A stretch of 64,000 bases of DNA from Gongronella butleri (Eukaryota > Mucoromycota > Mucoromycetes > Mucorales > Cunninghamellaceae): assembly GCA_025201375.1 (NCBI GenBank), contig JAIWZP010000034.1, forward strand, positions 248,001 through 312,000. The letters are read 5' to 3'. Of this stretch, positions 9,979 through 21,957 are shown in pieces. Made by a program: the position numbers and the translations under genes. The notes below the pieces were generated by a model, which was not told the origin of the DNA, searched no databases, and saw only the letters and a program-made list of their open reading frames with translations. How positions within the stretch are numbered: position 1 is the stretch's first letter; every line of letters starts with the position of its first letter.

Positions 9979-11001
9979 CAGTGCCCTACCAAAAACAACT
10001 TCTTCCGCCCTGAATATTGATATGCAGTGCGCGGTGTCACTTAATCACGTTAATCTGCTCTGTATTGATCAGCAATGGCTTCAATTACGTTAAATTTTGC
10101 AGAAACAATGATTAAAATAAAGTATAAAAACGATTATGAAATTATAAAATGGCTATAGCAAGTGGATTTTGAAACAGACTATAAAAAGGGTACCTGACGC
10201 GTCACGCGACGCGACGCGTACCCACGTGTATACAATGACCTGTGGAGATGAATTGGCGTTATGAAGCAGCATCTCCAAATTTTTCTGAGACAAGCAAGTT
10301 TGACGGTGCCTGATTGTATTTTGTTAATTAATAAATTTCACGGTACATGCGTAATTTCAAAGCTGAGCTCAACAAATATAAAATGACCACCGTGAGGCGT
10401 CAGACGCGTCATACTCGCAATTTCCTTAATAAATGGTTGTTGTGCTCTAATTTCGTGATATAACAACAACCAATTGATAGCATCCTATTCTAATCCTTCA
10501 AATTAAATAATCAAATGGCTGTAAGCCAGAAAAGTTATTAAAACTGTAGTTGCTGGAGGCGAAAATCGCCATTCCAGACGCGTCTGTCACGTGATGCGTC
10601 ACAGTGGTCATTTTATATTTGTTGAGCTCAGCTTTGACATGACGCATGTACCATGAAATTTATTAACAGAATACAATCAGGCATCATCAATCTTGTCTCA
10701 GAAAAATTGGGAGATATTGATTCATAATGTCAATTCGTCTCTATAGGCCATTGTATACGCGTGCGTACGCGTCGCGTCGCGTGACGCGTCAGGTACCCCT
10801 TTTTTGGTCTATTTCAAAACCCGCTTGCTATAGCCATTTCATAATTTTAGAATTGTTTTTTTACTTTTAAATCATTGTTCCTACAAAATTTCATGTCATT
10901 GGAGCCATTATTGATCAATACAGCAGAGATTAACGCGATTAATTGATACATTGCAGTGCAGAGAATTATGCACAGCGAAACTTTTTTTTGGTAGGGCACT
11001 G
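9979..11001. mobile_element. Tc1/mariner-like foldback element (1.02 kb)
   Basis: Two long inverted arms (about 9979-10405 and 10575-11001, roughly 85% alike by eye) surround a loop of about 170 bp. Both ends read CAGTGCCCTACCAAAAA; the right end is followed by TA and the left end by TG (a mutated TA), consistent with TA target duplication by a Tc1/mariner-type transposase. Landmarks mirrored in both arms include GCTGAGCTCAACAAATATAAA and the GACGCGTC/CGCGACGCG-rich block. No ORF is encoded, so mobilisation would be in trans. Confidence 0.7.
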
Positions 11002-11030
11002 TACAGTATTCATCCGATCACTGGTGACAC

Positions 11031-11700
11031 ATGTTCCGACCCGCCTGCCATGGAAGACGCGCTCAATTCGTTCTATTCGCGACTCTACATATACACCTGA
11101 CCCTATCGACCAATCCGCCATTGATCGACTCATTGCAGCCATCCCTGATCATCTACGTGTTTCCGAGGCAATGGCCGCCCGACGACGACTCGTGGCCTCT
11201 TTCACGCTTGAGGAGCTCGCCTTCGCCACAAATCGCGCCCCCCGCCGCAGCAGCCCGGATGATGACGAACCTGCGACCGACCATGAGCAACCCCCGCCAA
11301 GCCGCCGTGCATTGCCCCGCTTTTGCACGCATTGGATATGATCCCTCGCCCATCTTGGCAAGTTGCGCCGGCTCCTCATTTTTTGGGTTACTTGCCGATG
11401 CTCGTGCTTTGGTCTGCAGGCATTCTGCCGCCACGGTGCAAGACAGCAGCCAAAAAATACGCAAAAATGACTGCTGTAGTATCATCATATCCACGATCTT
11501 TTTGACTTCATACTGTAGGCACGCCCAATGGCTTTCGCATGGTCTTGGCCCGCGATGCCGAATGCCGATGGCGGCGAGCCGAGTCGTTCCCTGTCCCGAT
11601 TGATTGCATCCTTGTTCCCTCGCCGTGGACCGCCACATGATGGCACCACTCACTGTTTCGCTCAACTTTTCCGGCAAATAGCAGATGATATTACCCAGAG
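11031..11700 (+). pseudogene. Degenerate LINE polymerase fragment
   Basis: The frame around 11,090-11,260 reads DQSAIDRLIAAIPDHLRVSE, then FTLEELAFATNRAP and RRSSP. This resembles the linker just upstream of the reverse transcriptase domain in non-LTR elements ('F..eEl..a....p..ksPG.DG'). After that the reading frame is lost, and plausible continuation (CIAPLLHALDMIPRPSWQ) appears in another frame. Probably an old 5'-and-3' truncated LINE; it could be chance similarity. Confidence 0.35.
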
Positions 11701-11868
11701 TATATATAATAGGATCGAATTTTTGAAATTGGCCAAATATCACTGCGTAAAGTTTGTCTCCACAACCATCTCTGAGCAAGCTCTGAATTTTATTTATCAT
11801 AGTTTTCTGAACAGAGTGGCATCAGCAAAACACTTTTTTATTTGTGGAACCACGCACCAGGAACAAAT

Positions 11869-13923
11869 TTATAAGCTGTACTTGTCTAGTCGGATATCCA
11901 AGCGCCTTCCTCCGTAGACATAACCATGGAAGCGCCCAATGGCACGTTCACAGGTCGTCATATCCTGGAATCGCACGAGACCTGCGCCTTTGGGTCTGCC
12001 ATTCAACCACAAAACCTCGGTGCGCACTACGGGACCAACATGCTGGAAAAGGTCAATCAAATCCTGGCTTGTTGTGGGATACGGTAACTGACTGACGAAG
12101 ATCTGATTGCTGCCGTGCGATGGGAGATTGGCACCAGGGCCGCTGATAAGCGTGGCTGGCTGAGGAGGTATAGGTGGAGCAGGCTGATAACGAGAATGCT
12201 GCGCAGAACCGCCAGACGCGGGTGAAGACATGGATGATGGAGGCGGAAAGGGAGGAGGAGGTGGTGGTGGCGGTGGCGGTGGCGGCGGTGGATGCCGAGA
12301 AGAAACCAAGGTGGGTGTCGACAACGGTGGATGCGGATGAGATGTGGATGAATAATAAGGCTGCTTTGCTTGATCACGAGCATGGCCATTCATGTAATCA
12401 TCCGGTGCATCTGGAATGACGATAATGCGCAATCAGAGGTGACTATTGCTGTATTCTTATTTTTATACTTTTTTTTTTCTTACCTGGAGAAGACATTTGT
12501 CTGTCAGTTGCTGTAGGCATTTGCATTGCTGCCGTCGCGCTCTGGGGTGAATTGGATGCTGAAGGTCCATTGGACAGCCTGGCCTTGTCATCGTCGTGAT
12601 GTACTCGGGCGTTTCGGTCCAAGCTGACCTGAAGCTTGCTTCCCTTCCACTCATAGCCAGTGAACATATCTAATTTTGAGATGGGAGTGAGAAACCAACA
12701 TGGCACGCGTATTGCTGTTGCGCCTTTTTTTTTTTTTTTTTTTACCAATGGCAGCGCGGGCATCTCTTGCTTCATCATAGATGACCAAACCGGTCCCTGT
12801 AGGTCGTCGCGTGCGCGAATCAGAGTGGATGTCCGTGTGCAACACGCGCCCTGCTTGTCGGAAAATGTCCTTCAAGTCTTGCCAGCTCGCACCTACAGGA
12901 AGCTAACAATCCAATATAATGCGCAATGTGAGCCTGTCGCTTTCTTTTTTTTCATTTACATTTTTTTTTTTGAAAAGAAATCTTACGTTGCTAACATGAA
13001 GCTTACAGTCATCCGACGAAGCATAAGGGTCGCGTCGACCTTCATGTGGGCGGTCCTGAGATGTCATTGTAAAAAAAAAAAAAAAAAAAAAGGTGCATGA
13101 TCAGTATTTGCCCCTCCCATTCTCTTTGAAAGAAGCCTACCTCGCGGAGTAACAATGCACGTGACATGAACTCAGTGTTGTTGTAAGTGCGAATGGCCTT
13201 TTGCACGTCCTCGCTATGTTGGAATTCGACGATTCTATCAATTAGGGGTAAATTGGCAAATTAGCAAAGGTGATGGGAACAAAAGGCATGTCATTTTACT
13301 TACCCATATCCCAACGAGCGGTTTGATCCACTTTTCATGACATCGGCAAACATGACAGGACCGACTGGATGTGTCACAAAAAAAAAAATGAAAAAATGAA
13401 GCCAGGTACAAACATCCGCTAAAATCAAATGCGTTTTACCTTTTTCCATAAAGTTCTTTAGATCTGTCCAAGTGGCCTCATAAGCCAAATTGCCCACGTA
13501 GAGGCGACAGTCAGGATTAGATGCGTGTGGCGCACGTCGTTGGCGAGGGGATGGCGAGCGATTGTAGCGTGGTGGCGGCCCGGGCGGCGGGGAGCGTGAT
13601 GAATATCGATGACGCGAAGGGTGGTACGAGTCATGGTACCTGCTGCTGCGACCACGGTATTGAGAATAATAATCTGGGGGTGGACGGCGGGAATAATGGC
13701 GGTGGCGCGAGTATTCATAATAGGGCGACCTAGACCGGCTACGCGATCTTGAACGCGAGCGACTATATGACCGGTGACGCGAGTATGAGCGAGATCTAGG
13801 CGAGTACGAATAGCGTCTCTCGTCGTCGTAACGGTCGCGGCGATCACTGCCGTCGTCGGATACAGGCGCCGTCGCGGGCGGCGACGCAGACTCGTTGCTA
13901 GAACTTGCCTTGCTGTCGTCCAT
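11869..13923 (-). CDS. GBP2: SR-like RNA-binding protein with three RRMs, GBP2/HRB1 type
   Basis: Seven exons (13440-13923, 13304-13364, 13141-13234, 12987-13055, 12746-12902, 12484-12669, 11869-12410) give 530 residues. Residues 1-150 are Ser/Arg/Tyr rich (repeated SRSRSRS). RRM1 begins CRLYVGNLAYEATWTDLKNF; RRM2 is CKLHVSNLPVGASWQDLKDI ending with MFTGYEWKGSKLQV; after a Pro-rich linker (14 consecutive Pro), RRM3 is NQIFVSQLPYPTTSQDL. This order, and the TGYEW-type RRM2 end, match yeast Gbp2/Hrb1, shuttling proteins in nuclear mRNA quality control and export. RRM2 is split by two introns; the acceptor at 12902/12903 is chosen because it restores the RNP2 motif. Confidence 0.82.
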
Positions 13924-14154
13924 ATTGATAAAGAACCCTAACTTATATGATAAAAAGAGAGGGGGCACGAAAAAAAAAGACAGGGCAAGGGAAAAATAGA
14001 AAAAAAAGAGAGAAAGAGAGAGAAAATTGGGCGCAAGACTGTAAACAAAGAAAATTGGAAAAGTCCTCCTTGTTTTGTTCAATGCCAGCTGACAAGCAAT
14101 TATGCAAAAAAAAAAAAAAAGGGCAAAAGAAAACAAGCAAAATGATTTTATGAT

Positions 14155-17100
14155 TCAAGAAAGCAACGAACGCTGTTTGACGGCTAAACTGAGATTAGAT
14201 GCGCGCGAAAGCATGCGTTCTTGTTGATATGATGACAGAGATGAGAGGCTGGATGTCGACATGACGGACATCCGCTTGCGGTCGACGGTGTGAAGACTCA
14301 TGGCCACGGATGCGCGCTTGCCATGCTCCATGGCAGCCGACAGGATGGCGCGATTAGCGCTTGATCGCACGCTGGCCGTTCTTTTTTGTTTTGTTAAAAA
14401 AAAAATGGGAATGAGACACGTTGCAAAAAGAGAAAAAAATAAGCTTACGTGGATGCATTGGCCGACATGATGGATGTCTGTGAAGCATTGTGAGGAGCCG
14501 CAGGGGCATTGGTGGATGGCGCGGAAGGTGAGTGGGAAGACGACCATTTGCCGTCGACATTTGTTCCAGCGTCATGCATGCGAATTGCGTCGATCATGTC
14601 TGCAAAATGGTCGCTCAGGGACAAGAGGGAGATGTCGTTTTGCCCCACGAGCTTGTCGACCTGGGGTTCGATCAATGCAGTGGTGAGATGGCGGATGCGC
14701 TGGCCAAGATCGGTTTGTTCGCGTTTGAGATCCTCAATGGCATCCTGCAAGTTTTCGTGAACGATTTGGAAGCGTTCCAATTCGCGCAAGATCCACTGGT
14801 GGCGGTCGTGATCCTCATTGGTGGGCAACGTGGCGTCGTCATCATCATCAACATTGATTGCCGCGCGGTGCGGGTCATTGTCAGATGCAGCCAGGACCTG
14901 CCCGTGTTGCACCTTTGTGTCCAAGCCGGCAGACACTTCATCGACGACTTCCCACACCTTGACGACCTCTTCCTTGCGGTGGCGGATGATCATCTCGACT
15001 TCCGTTTTAAAGACATAAACTTGGCGCGCGACCTCGGCGGCCTCGTCATAGAGAATGGTCATTTGGCTGTGTGCTTCCTGGACCTCCAGGCTTGCCTGGC
15101 CAAGGGCTGTTTGCACGTCCACCAAGACCTGGCGCGCACGATTGATATGATGTTTGGCGAGCACCTTGAGGCAGTACAAGCTGGTATCCATGCGGGTCAA
15201 AAGGCACTGTAGGACCATTGGGTATTGACACATATGTTTCAAACGCGCCACATCGGCAGCATGGTTGTCTTTGCTGTTTCCTGACTTGAAAAGCAGCGCC
15301 AAATCCTTTTCGACATCGTCGACGACCAAGCCATCGGCGACAGACGCAGGCACATGCATAACGAGCGACGCGTCCTCTTGCCAATCCTTTTCCACGTGGA
15401 TATTTGGTCCGTCGACCGTCTCGAGACGCTCGAGCAAGCCTTGTAGCAGCAGCGGGGGACGTACCTGACGCAATGCATGCTTGGTCGCGTCCAATTGATC
15501 CTGTACGCGGTCGTGCTCGGTTTTTAGCAAGGAAAGACGCGCATCCACTTGCTTTTGGCGTTCGAATAGGGCCCTGGTGCAGTGCATGACGGTTTCAAGC
15601 TCCTCTTGGACAATCGACGACGAACGGCCGCCCAATGCGCGCTTGCTTTGATCGAGCTCCTTTTCCAGCGCGAGACACGCGTCGTACATTCGTTTTTTGC
15701 CGCCGAGAATTTGCTTGGTGTGGATCTGCGCGGCATTCATGTCGTGCTGGATTTCGCTCAAATTGGCGCTTAGAATCTCGAATTGCAGCTCCAACTCGTT
15801 TAGGGACTGTGCATCCATTGTAGACGGCGCGACTAGCGCACTTGAATAAAGTGTGGCTGTCAGTCGCTGCTGTTGCCAATAGGTGGTTGACAATGTGGAT
15901 GTGACAGTGGTATCTGTGGACGACGAGACCGATGACACCTGTGAGGAGCCATTGGAAATGGGTGTCGCGGCGGTATTGGTTGCGTCGGCCGAGGAAGACG
16001 ATGACGACGACGACGATGGATGTGGCGACAAGGTTGTTTTGTTGCCATTGGCTCCATTCTCGCGCTTCATCGTGTCCCGGACGAGACGCCATTTTTTTTC
16101 AAGAGCCGCCAAGTCGTCATTGTCGGTTTTTGCTTCGGGCGATTGCAGCAATTGTGTGATCACTTGTTCGAGATCATTCAAAAGGCGACACCAATCCTCG
16201 CGCAGGCGAAGGGTGGGGTCCGTGGATGGCACGGTGCTGAGGATGATGAGCGATTGAGTGAGATTGATGGCACAAAGCTTGAGATACGCGTCAGGGAGCG
16301 GAGTTGTCGCGGGTTCGCGCTTGAGGTATTGCATGACAATGCGACGCAATGCCTCGGCATGCATGGTGAGCTCGTCTTGCTCAATCTCCAGTTGGCAAAA
16401 GCGCGAATCAATGCGTTCAAACACGTCCAAGAGCTTGTTGACCTTGTCCTGTTGCAGCTCTAGCAATTCACAATCTGCTTGGTGGATTTGCTCAACTTGC
16501 TCCAATTCCTCGCGATAGTACAGCATCACTTTTTCTGCGCGCTCATCGGTCTGGTCAAACATATCATGGGCCTCGCGCAGCTCGTGTCTCAATCTGGCAA
16601 TCTTGCGGTCCAATTGAGCAATAGACAAGACGGGCTGATCACCGCTGGAAGAGCCAGATGACGACGACGGCGGGGCATTGGCAGCGTCCCCTTGCCAGGA
16701 GTGCAAGATGGTCTCGGTAATGATGGCCAGTGATTTTTCAATCGAGTCTGTAAAGGTCGTTTGGTACGTGAAGAATGTCTTGAGAATCAGCTCAAAATCC
16801 GAGTCGATTTGGTCCAACACGTCGCCCTTTTTCTTCATTTCTTTGCTCTTGTTGGCCATGACCTCGGAGATGGACGTCGGCAAAATGACCGATTGCGTGG
16901 CAGTTGACTCGCGGCATGACCATTTCGCATACGTGTCGTTTTGCGAGATGGACACGGACCGCGACAGCGATGCTTGTTGGTGATAGTCGCTGGCAGTGTC
17001 AAATGGCTTGATGTTATTGCCACTGATGTGCGATGCTAAGGATTTGTTGCGATTCACGGATTTGCGCTCTTGCTCCAAGCCTAAACCAAGAAAAAAAAAA

Positions 17101-19195
17101 AGAGAGAATGAGCCACCGTAATGTTGCTCCATTTTTTTGTTGTTGTTACCAAGCAAGCACTTTCGAATTTCATCCGTTTTGCAAATATCGAGGGGAGTTT
17201 GCTGCTTTTTGTTCTTTAGGTACAGATCGGCATTGCCTTCAATGACCAAAACTTCAAGCACCTCGCGCACAGCGCCGAATTCGGCGGCGAAATGCAAGGG
17301 CGTATTGCCTGTGGGGTCTGCAATGTTGACGAGCGCACCAAAGCGAATCAGCAAGGACGCGCAAAGCGCAAGATGGCCAGGGACGGTGGGTGCAGTCATG
17401 ATGGACTTTGTGAGAGGATCATGCATGACATCGACCATGGATGCGCGAGCCGCGGTGCCGTCGGAAGCATTGGAGCGCGAGGACACAGTGGAGAGGCGAT
17501 TGTGATAGCCTGGGGACGTTGGTGTCACTGGAGACATTGCTGCGGGTGGCGATGTGGCTGTGGGCGAAGACGCATTCGACGTGGCCGCTGGCGATGCGGA
17601 TGACGAGGCAGCGGTATTGTCAGGGACGACAGCAGACGCGTTGGAATTGGCACGTAGACGCGTCGGGGTTGTTTTGTTGCTCTTTTGGATCCCCCATGTC
17701 TTGCCCTCATTGTCGGTGCCAATGCGCGCGAGATGGTGCAATGCTGTGCGCCCATAGTAAGTCTGTGCGTTGACGTCAGCACCAGCTTGATAGAGCATGG
17801 CAATCGTATCGAGCGAGGGAAGTGGTTTAGCGCGCATTGCATGATGAACGCACGTCAGACCCGTCTTTGTGTCATGATAATTGACGAGCAGCGTCCCAGA
17901 CGGAACTTGATCTTGGCATTGAAGCGGCGGTGACCAAAGAAGAAGCGATTGCAGCGACGAGTGATCGTGGGCCTTGATGGCATGCAAAAACGCCGATTGC
18001 ACGAGCTGCACAATAGGTCCTGCCGTGGGATCCCCCAAATCGAGGTCATTCAAGGCCGCAAACTCGACGTGCGACAGGGATGTCTTGTATTGCGGGAGGT
18101 TGGCAATCATCGTTGACAATTTGGCATAATTGGATGGATAGCGTGCCACGGGGTTGCTCGGGACGTGATAAGCCTGTTTTTTTTTTTTCACAGAAAAATA
18201 AGGAGGGTGGAATTGGGGGGTTAGAGATTGAAAACAGAAAACATTGGCCCGCTTACAGTGACATCAGGGCGCTTTCTTCGAAGAGCATGCTCACACATTT
18301 GCACAATCTTTGGATTTCGCTCAGCATACTGGATGGCAGACCAGCCGTGACTGTCCGTCAGGTCAGGCGAAGCACCAAAGTTCAACAAAGCTTGTACAAT
18401 GCTCAAATTGCCATCGCGTGCTACCATTGGGTCATAAAATAAGAAAACAAAAAGAAAAAAAAAAGGAGGAGCGGGAGTCAGCGCGAGGTCTAGCTGAGGA
18501 GGGATGGGGAAGAGGCACTTTACCTGCATACATGAGAGCCGTGGCATTCTTGCTGTCAGTGCCATCGACGTCCACACGGCCATCCTCAAGCAGCAATTGT
18601 ATGATATCGGTCTTTCCGAGGTAGCTTGCGAGGCAAAGGGGTGTAATGCCTTTGATCTCGTACTGCGGGGCGTTGAGCGTGGCAACAAAAATGTTGGGAT
18701 GTTGCAAAAGAATGTTTTTCATGATGTGCAAGTGGCTCTTGTGGCTCTGCGAGATGAATGGCAGATTGGACGCGTTGATGTTGGCAGCATCCAGATCCAA
18801 CCCATAGATGGCGCAAATCAATGCCGTCCTGCACCATGGAGAGAGAAAAAGAGACAGAGAGCCTATGAGCAATCTCGTTGTCACCTTCCCTTCCCCCCCT
18901 TTTTTTTTTTATCCTTTTACCTTCCCAAACCATCTTTCATATTGATGTCGGCGCCGGCACTGAGCAGCAATCCGACCATTTCAACGTGGCCGCCCAAGAC
19001 AGCAATATTCAGCGGGCGCGCATAATAGTCCTGGTGTGTAAACAAGTCTGGGTTGGCGATGGCGTTGGAGGGAATCACGGGCGAGTAACTGTTTTTGGTG
19101 TTCCAAGGCACAGGGCTGTTCACGTCCACCCCAGACTGCAACAGCTGCCGCGTCCGCTCCAAGTCGTTCTGTACTATCGACAACAGAAAGTCCAT
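14155..19195 (-). CDS. Large ankyrin-repeat and coiled-coil protein
   Basis: Six exons (18921-19195, 18524-18828, 18257-18420, 17150-18173, 14449-17080, 14155-14380) give 1541 residues. The N-terminal third holds ankyrin repeats (RPLNIAVLGGHVEMVGLLLS, ITPLCLASYLGKTDIIQLLL, GNTPLHFAAEFGAVREVLEV), broken by a Ser/Ala/Thr/Pro-rich linker. After a second Ser-rich region, about 800 residues are mostly amphipathic helix and coiled coil (for example KIARLRHELREAHDMFDQTD). A short acidic run (DDDDDA) and a Ser-rich basic tail follow. There is no membrane segment and no PH or ORD domain, so it is not Osh1-like. Function not recognised; an adaptor or cytoskeletal scaffold is possible. Confidence 0.75.
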
Positions 19196-19430
19196 GCCTG
19201 TCAGTCAGCCTACAAACAAAGAAGAGAGAGAGAAAAGCGGATGAACGCGAGCGAGTGGGAAAAAAAAAGGGGAGAAGAAAAAGAATCGAGGCCCTGAAAA
19301 AAAAAAGGAGAGGCGCGGGGGCAAGGCGGAGATCAAAGCATGACAGGTGTACAAAAAAAACGAGCCTGCAAGTTGCCAAATGGACAATTTGGGCAATCTA
19401 TTGTGATCCACAAACATGTTTGTTTTATTT

Positions 19431-21640
19431 TTATGATTGACGTGCCATGGCAATCTTGCGCAGAGACACAAAATCAGCGAGTAGGGCTGTTTCTTCCTCA
19501 ATGACGCCCATGATGCTTGACCGCGTCTTGCCAACACGATGAAGAAGAAGATCAACATGCGCAGCGATCTCTGCATGAGCGTCGTCAGCGCCAAGCACGC
19601 CGAGCACAAGGCACACGCGCTGGAGCACAAACAGCCCCGCGTCCAGGCGCCGCAAATAAAATTCTTCTGCCAAGTCCGCGTCCACGTCGTCGCCATCCGC
19701 CTCCATTTCGCGTTCAATGGCCTGGCACACCGCGTCATCGCGTTCTTGGTATTGCTCCTTAAGCTCTACGAGGCGGTCAACCTTTTCGTGGTCGTTCTCC
19801 GTGAATTTGTTCAGCAGGCGCTGGCGCTCCACCGCAAATTCAGGGATCGTCAGATGACGGAGTAGCGACACCAAGATGCACATCACGTGCTCCTCGTCTT
19901 CTGCCTCACTGAACGACTTGTGCATCTTTTTCAACTTTTTGTTGCCCTTGCCCATGAAGAGTGCAAACAATGGCTTGAGACCGGCCGCCTGTACAAGACG
20001 CACAGCGCTTGCTTTGCCACTTTCTCCAGTCATGGCATAATTCAGCACCTTGACCGCCTTGACACGCGCCAGTGTCTTTTCTCTGGTGTAAAAAAAAAAA
20101 AAAAAATAGAGGGGGAGACAAACGTGAGCCATCAGCTGAAAAATTGAACAAAGCAGATCTTACTTTAGCATGATCAGCATCAATTCGACGCCTTCACCTT
20201 GGAAAAAGAGTTCCTTGGCCTTGTCTTCATTCAGCAGGAGCGTCAGAGCATTGAAAAGATTTTCAACCATCTCCTCTTCATCCTCCAGCTCCGGGTCCCG
20301 ACGCTTGTAAGCCTAAAAACCCCCGTGTAAGTCGTGAATTTTACTTTCTTTTTGGTCTCTCTTACAGCCACCACACGCAAACAAATATCCACAGCGTCCA
20401 GTTCGCAAAACTTGATGCGCACATCTAAAAAAGCAAATAGACGCGCGTTAATGCGTCAAAAAGTCGCGTGGAAAACGTGTAAACGCTTACCGTGATCGTT
20501 TTGCAACAAGATGGCCAGGATCTCGCTGGCATAACCTCTATTTGAGTCGAACTGCTTGGCTTGGATGCGCTTCAAAATCCATTGTGGTAGTTTGGTATCG
20601 ATGGTGATGCGACGCGCAAGCTCAGGGTCCAGAGACAAGACATTTTCGAAGATGCTGAGAATCTTGAAAATGCCTTGTCGATCGGATTCTTCGTTCTCAT
20701 TCAGACGCTCCAGATTCTGCACCAACAGAGGCAATAATTCGTGCTCGAGCTACCAAAAAAAAAAAACGAAAACGTGAGGCAAAAACCACATTGATCCTCC
20801 CTTGCCCTATTTTTCTTCTTTACCAGTGAGTCAAGAAGCACCTTGACACCCTGTGCAGCATCTTCTGAGCCATCTTGAACATCCATTGCCACAACATCCT
20901 CATCGAGCCATTCATTGATCAGGTCGACGGTGTCGATCATAATGTCGGAGTTCTCGTGTGCGAGCAGCGACATGAGCGACGCGACTGTGTTGAGATTCAC
21001 CAATTCGGGATACAATTGTGGCGCCTGGGTGAGCACCAGCAAGCCCTTGATTTCTTCGTCCAAGTCGGCCTCAGATTCCATGAATTTCGTCGGCTCGGAG
21101 CTGTAGCGCATGCGCAGCTCTTGATTTTTGTTGATCGCCTTTTCAAACTTGAGCAGCATGCGTTTGACCGAGCTGGCCGTCAGCGTGTCCTGAGAAGAAA
21201 AAATGGATGGGCTTGAGTTCACGCAGTTTAGGGCATGCCATTGGCTTTTATATACCTCTGCCACCTCTTCTGTATCGAGCTCATCCACCATATCCAACAG
21301 CCTGCTCTGTTCATCGGTCAAGCCGCCGCCAAAGAAGCGGCCCTCGGCGTCGTCAGCGACATCCAGCTCGTCGGCTCCCATGTAATCTGCAGCATCAAAT
21401 CCATGCGCGTTATCGTCGTCTTCTGCATCTTGGTCGATCGCGCGACGCTTGCCCTTGTGATCTGACGCGTCGTTTTGGTACTTTTCAAGAAATGCAACCT
21501 CGGGCGTGTCCGCCATTTTACGCTTGTTGCGCCCGCTTGGGATAGCAGGGATCTGTTTAAAACAAAGGTACGTATGAGAACCTCACCAAAATGCTTCTGA
21601 GCGCGTCTCTTTCTACCTTGAACATATCATCAATATTCAT
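19431..21640 (-). CDS. CTNNBL1: Beta-catenin-like protein 1 (CTNNBL1), spliceosome-associated
   Basis: Seven exons (21617-21640, 21256-21552, 20824-21189, 20491-20749, 20366-20424, 20164-20312, 19431-20082) give 601 residues. The order of conserved blocks is that of CTNNBL1: an acidic N-terminus, SSVKRMLLKFEKAINKNQEL, KFMESEADLDEEI, LLVQNLERLNE, EILAILLQNDHDV, LLNKFTENDHEKVDRL, and EEFYLRRLDAGLFVLQRVC. In animals and yeasts this ARM-like protein associates with the Prp19/CDC5L complex in the nucleus. The first exon is only eight codons; that ATG is chosen because the second exon opens in frame with a basic stretch (SGRNKRK) resembling the family's nuclear localisation signal. Confidence 0.9.
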
Positions 21641-21703
21641 TTTTTAATAAGCTGTCGAAAGTAAATGAGAAGGAAGCGAAAGAAAAAAAAAACATGTCAC
21701 CCA

Positions 21704-21947
21704 TCATTTTTTTGAGGGCCAGCGGACTTTATTTTGCTGGCTCTGCTGGAGCCTCCTTTGCAACTCCGTGCGTGCAAGGAACAAGAGCGCTTGTAGATCC
21801 ACTGCAAAAAAACGCAAAAAGTTAGCGACCAATCATATGTTTACAAAACAGGCGCTAAAGGTTCCCACTTTCCCGACTAGGCAATGCTCTTTTTTTTTTT
21901 TTTTTTTTTCTTTTTGTCAACTTACTGGACGACCTGGCGGAAGCCAT
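21704..21947 (-). CDS. Possible 39-residue spliced small protein
   Basis: Two exons (21926-21947, 21704-21801) separated by an intron with a strong donor (CCA/GTAAGT) and acceptor (TTTTTTGCAG) join to exactly 40 codons including stop. The product is one predicted amphipathic helix (DLQALLFLARTELQRRLQQ) with a basic end. It starts 10 bp after the Fanzor stop codon and ends before CTNNBL1 starts, on the same strand. I recognise no family. It may be a real microprotein, an alternative 3' end of the Fanzor transcript, or chance. Confidence 0.35.
21718..21741 (-). terminator. Hairpin with AATAAA in its loop
   Basis: On the minus strand GCCAGC and GCTGGC pair around a 12-nt loop that contains AATAAA (21733-21728). 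A plausible polyadenylation signal for the minus-strand transcript ending here (Fanzor or the small ORF); alternatively a structural piece of a Fanzor guide RNA. Confidence 0.3.
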
Positions 21948-21957
21948 GAAAACGTGG

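Noticed and set aside
11153..11800. 215-codon minus-strand ORF
   Set aside because: Antisense to the LINE-like fragment, with no family motif and no splice support.
14532..15212. 226-codon plus-strand ORF opposite the ankyrin/coiled-coil gene
   Set aside because: Shadow of the long coiled-coil exon; no motif, and many similar shadow frames overlap it.
14155..19195. Osh1-type oxysterol-binding protein (ankyrin start)
   Set aside because: No PH domain, FFAT motif or EQVSHHPP signature anywhere in the 1541 residues.
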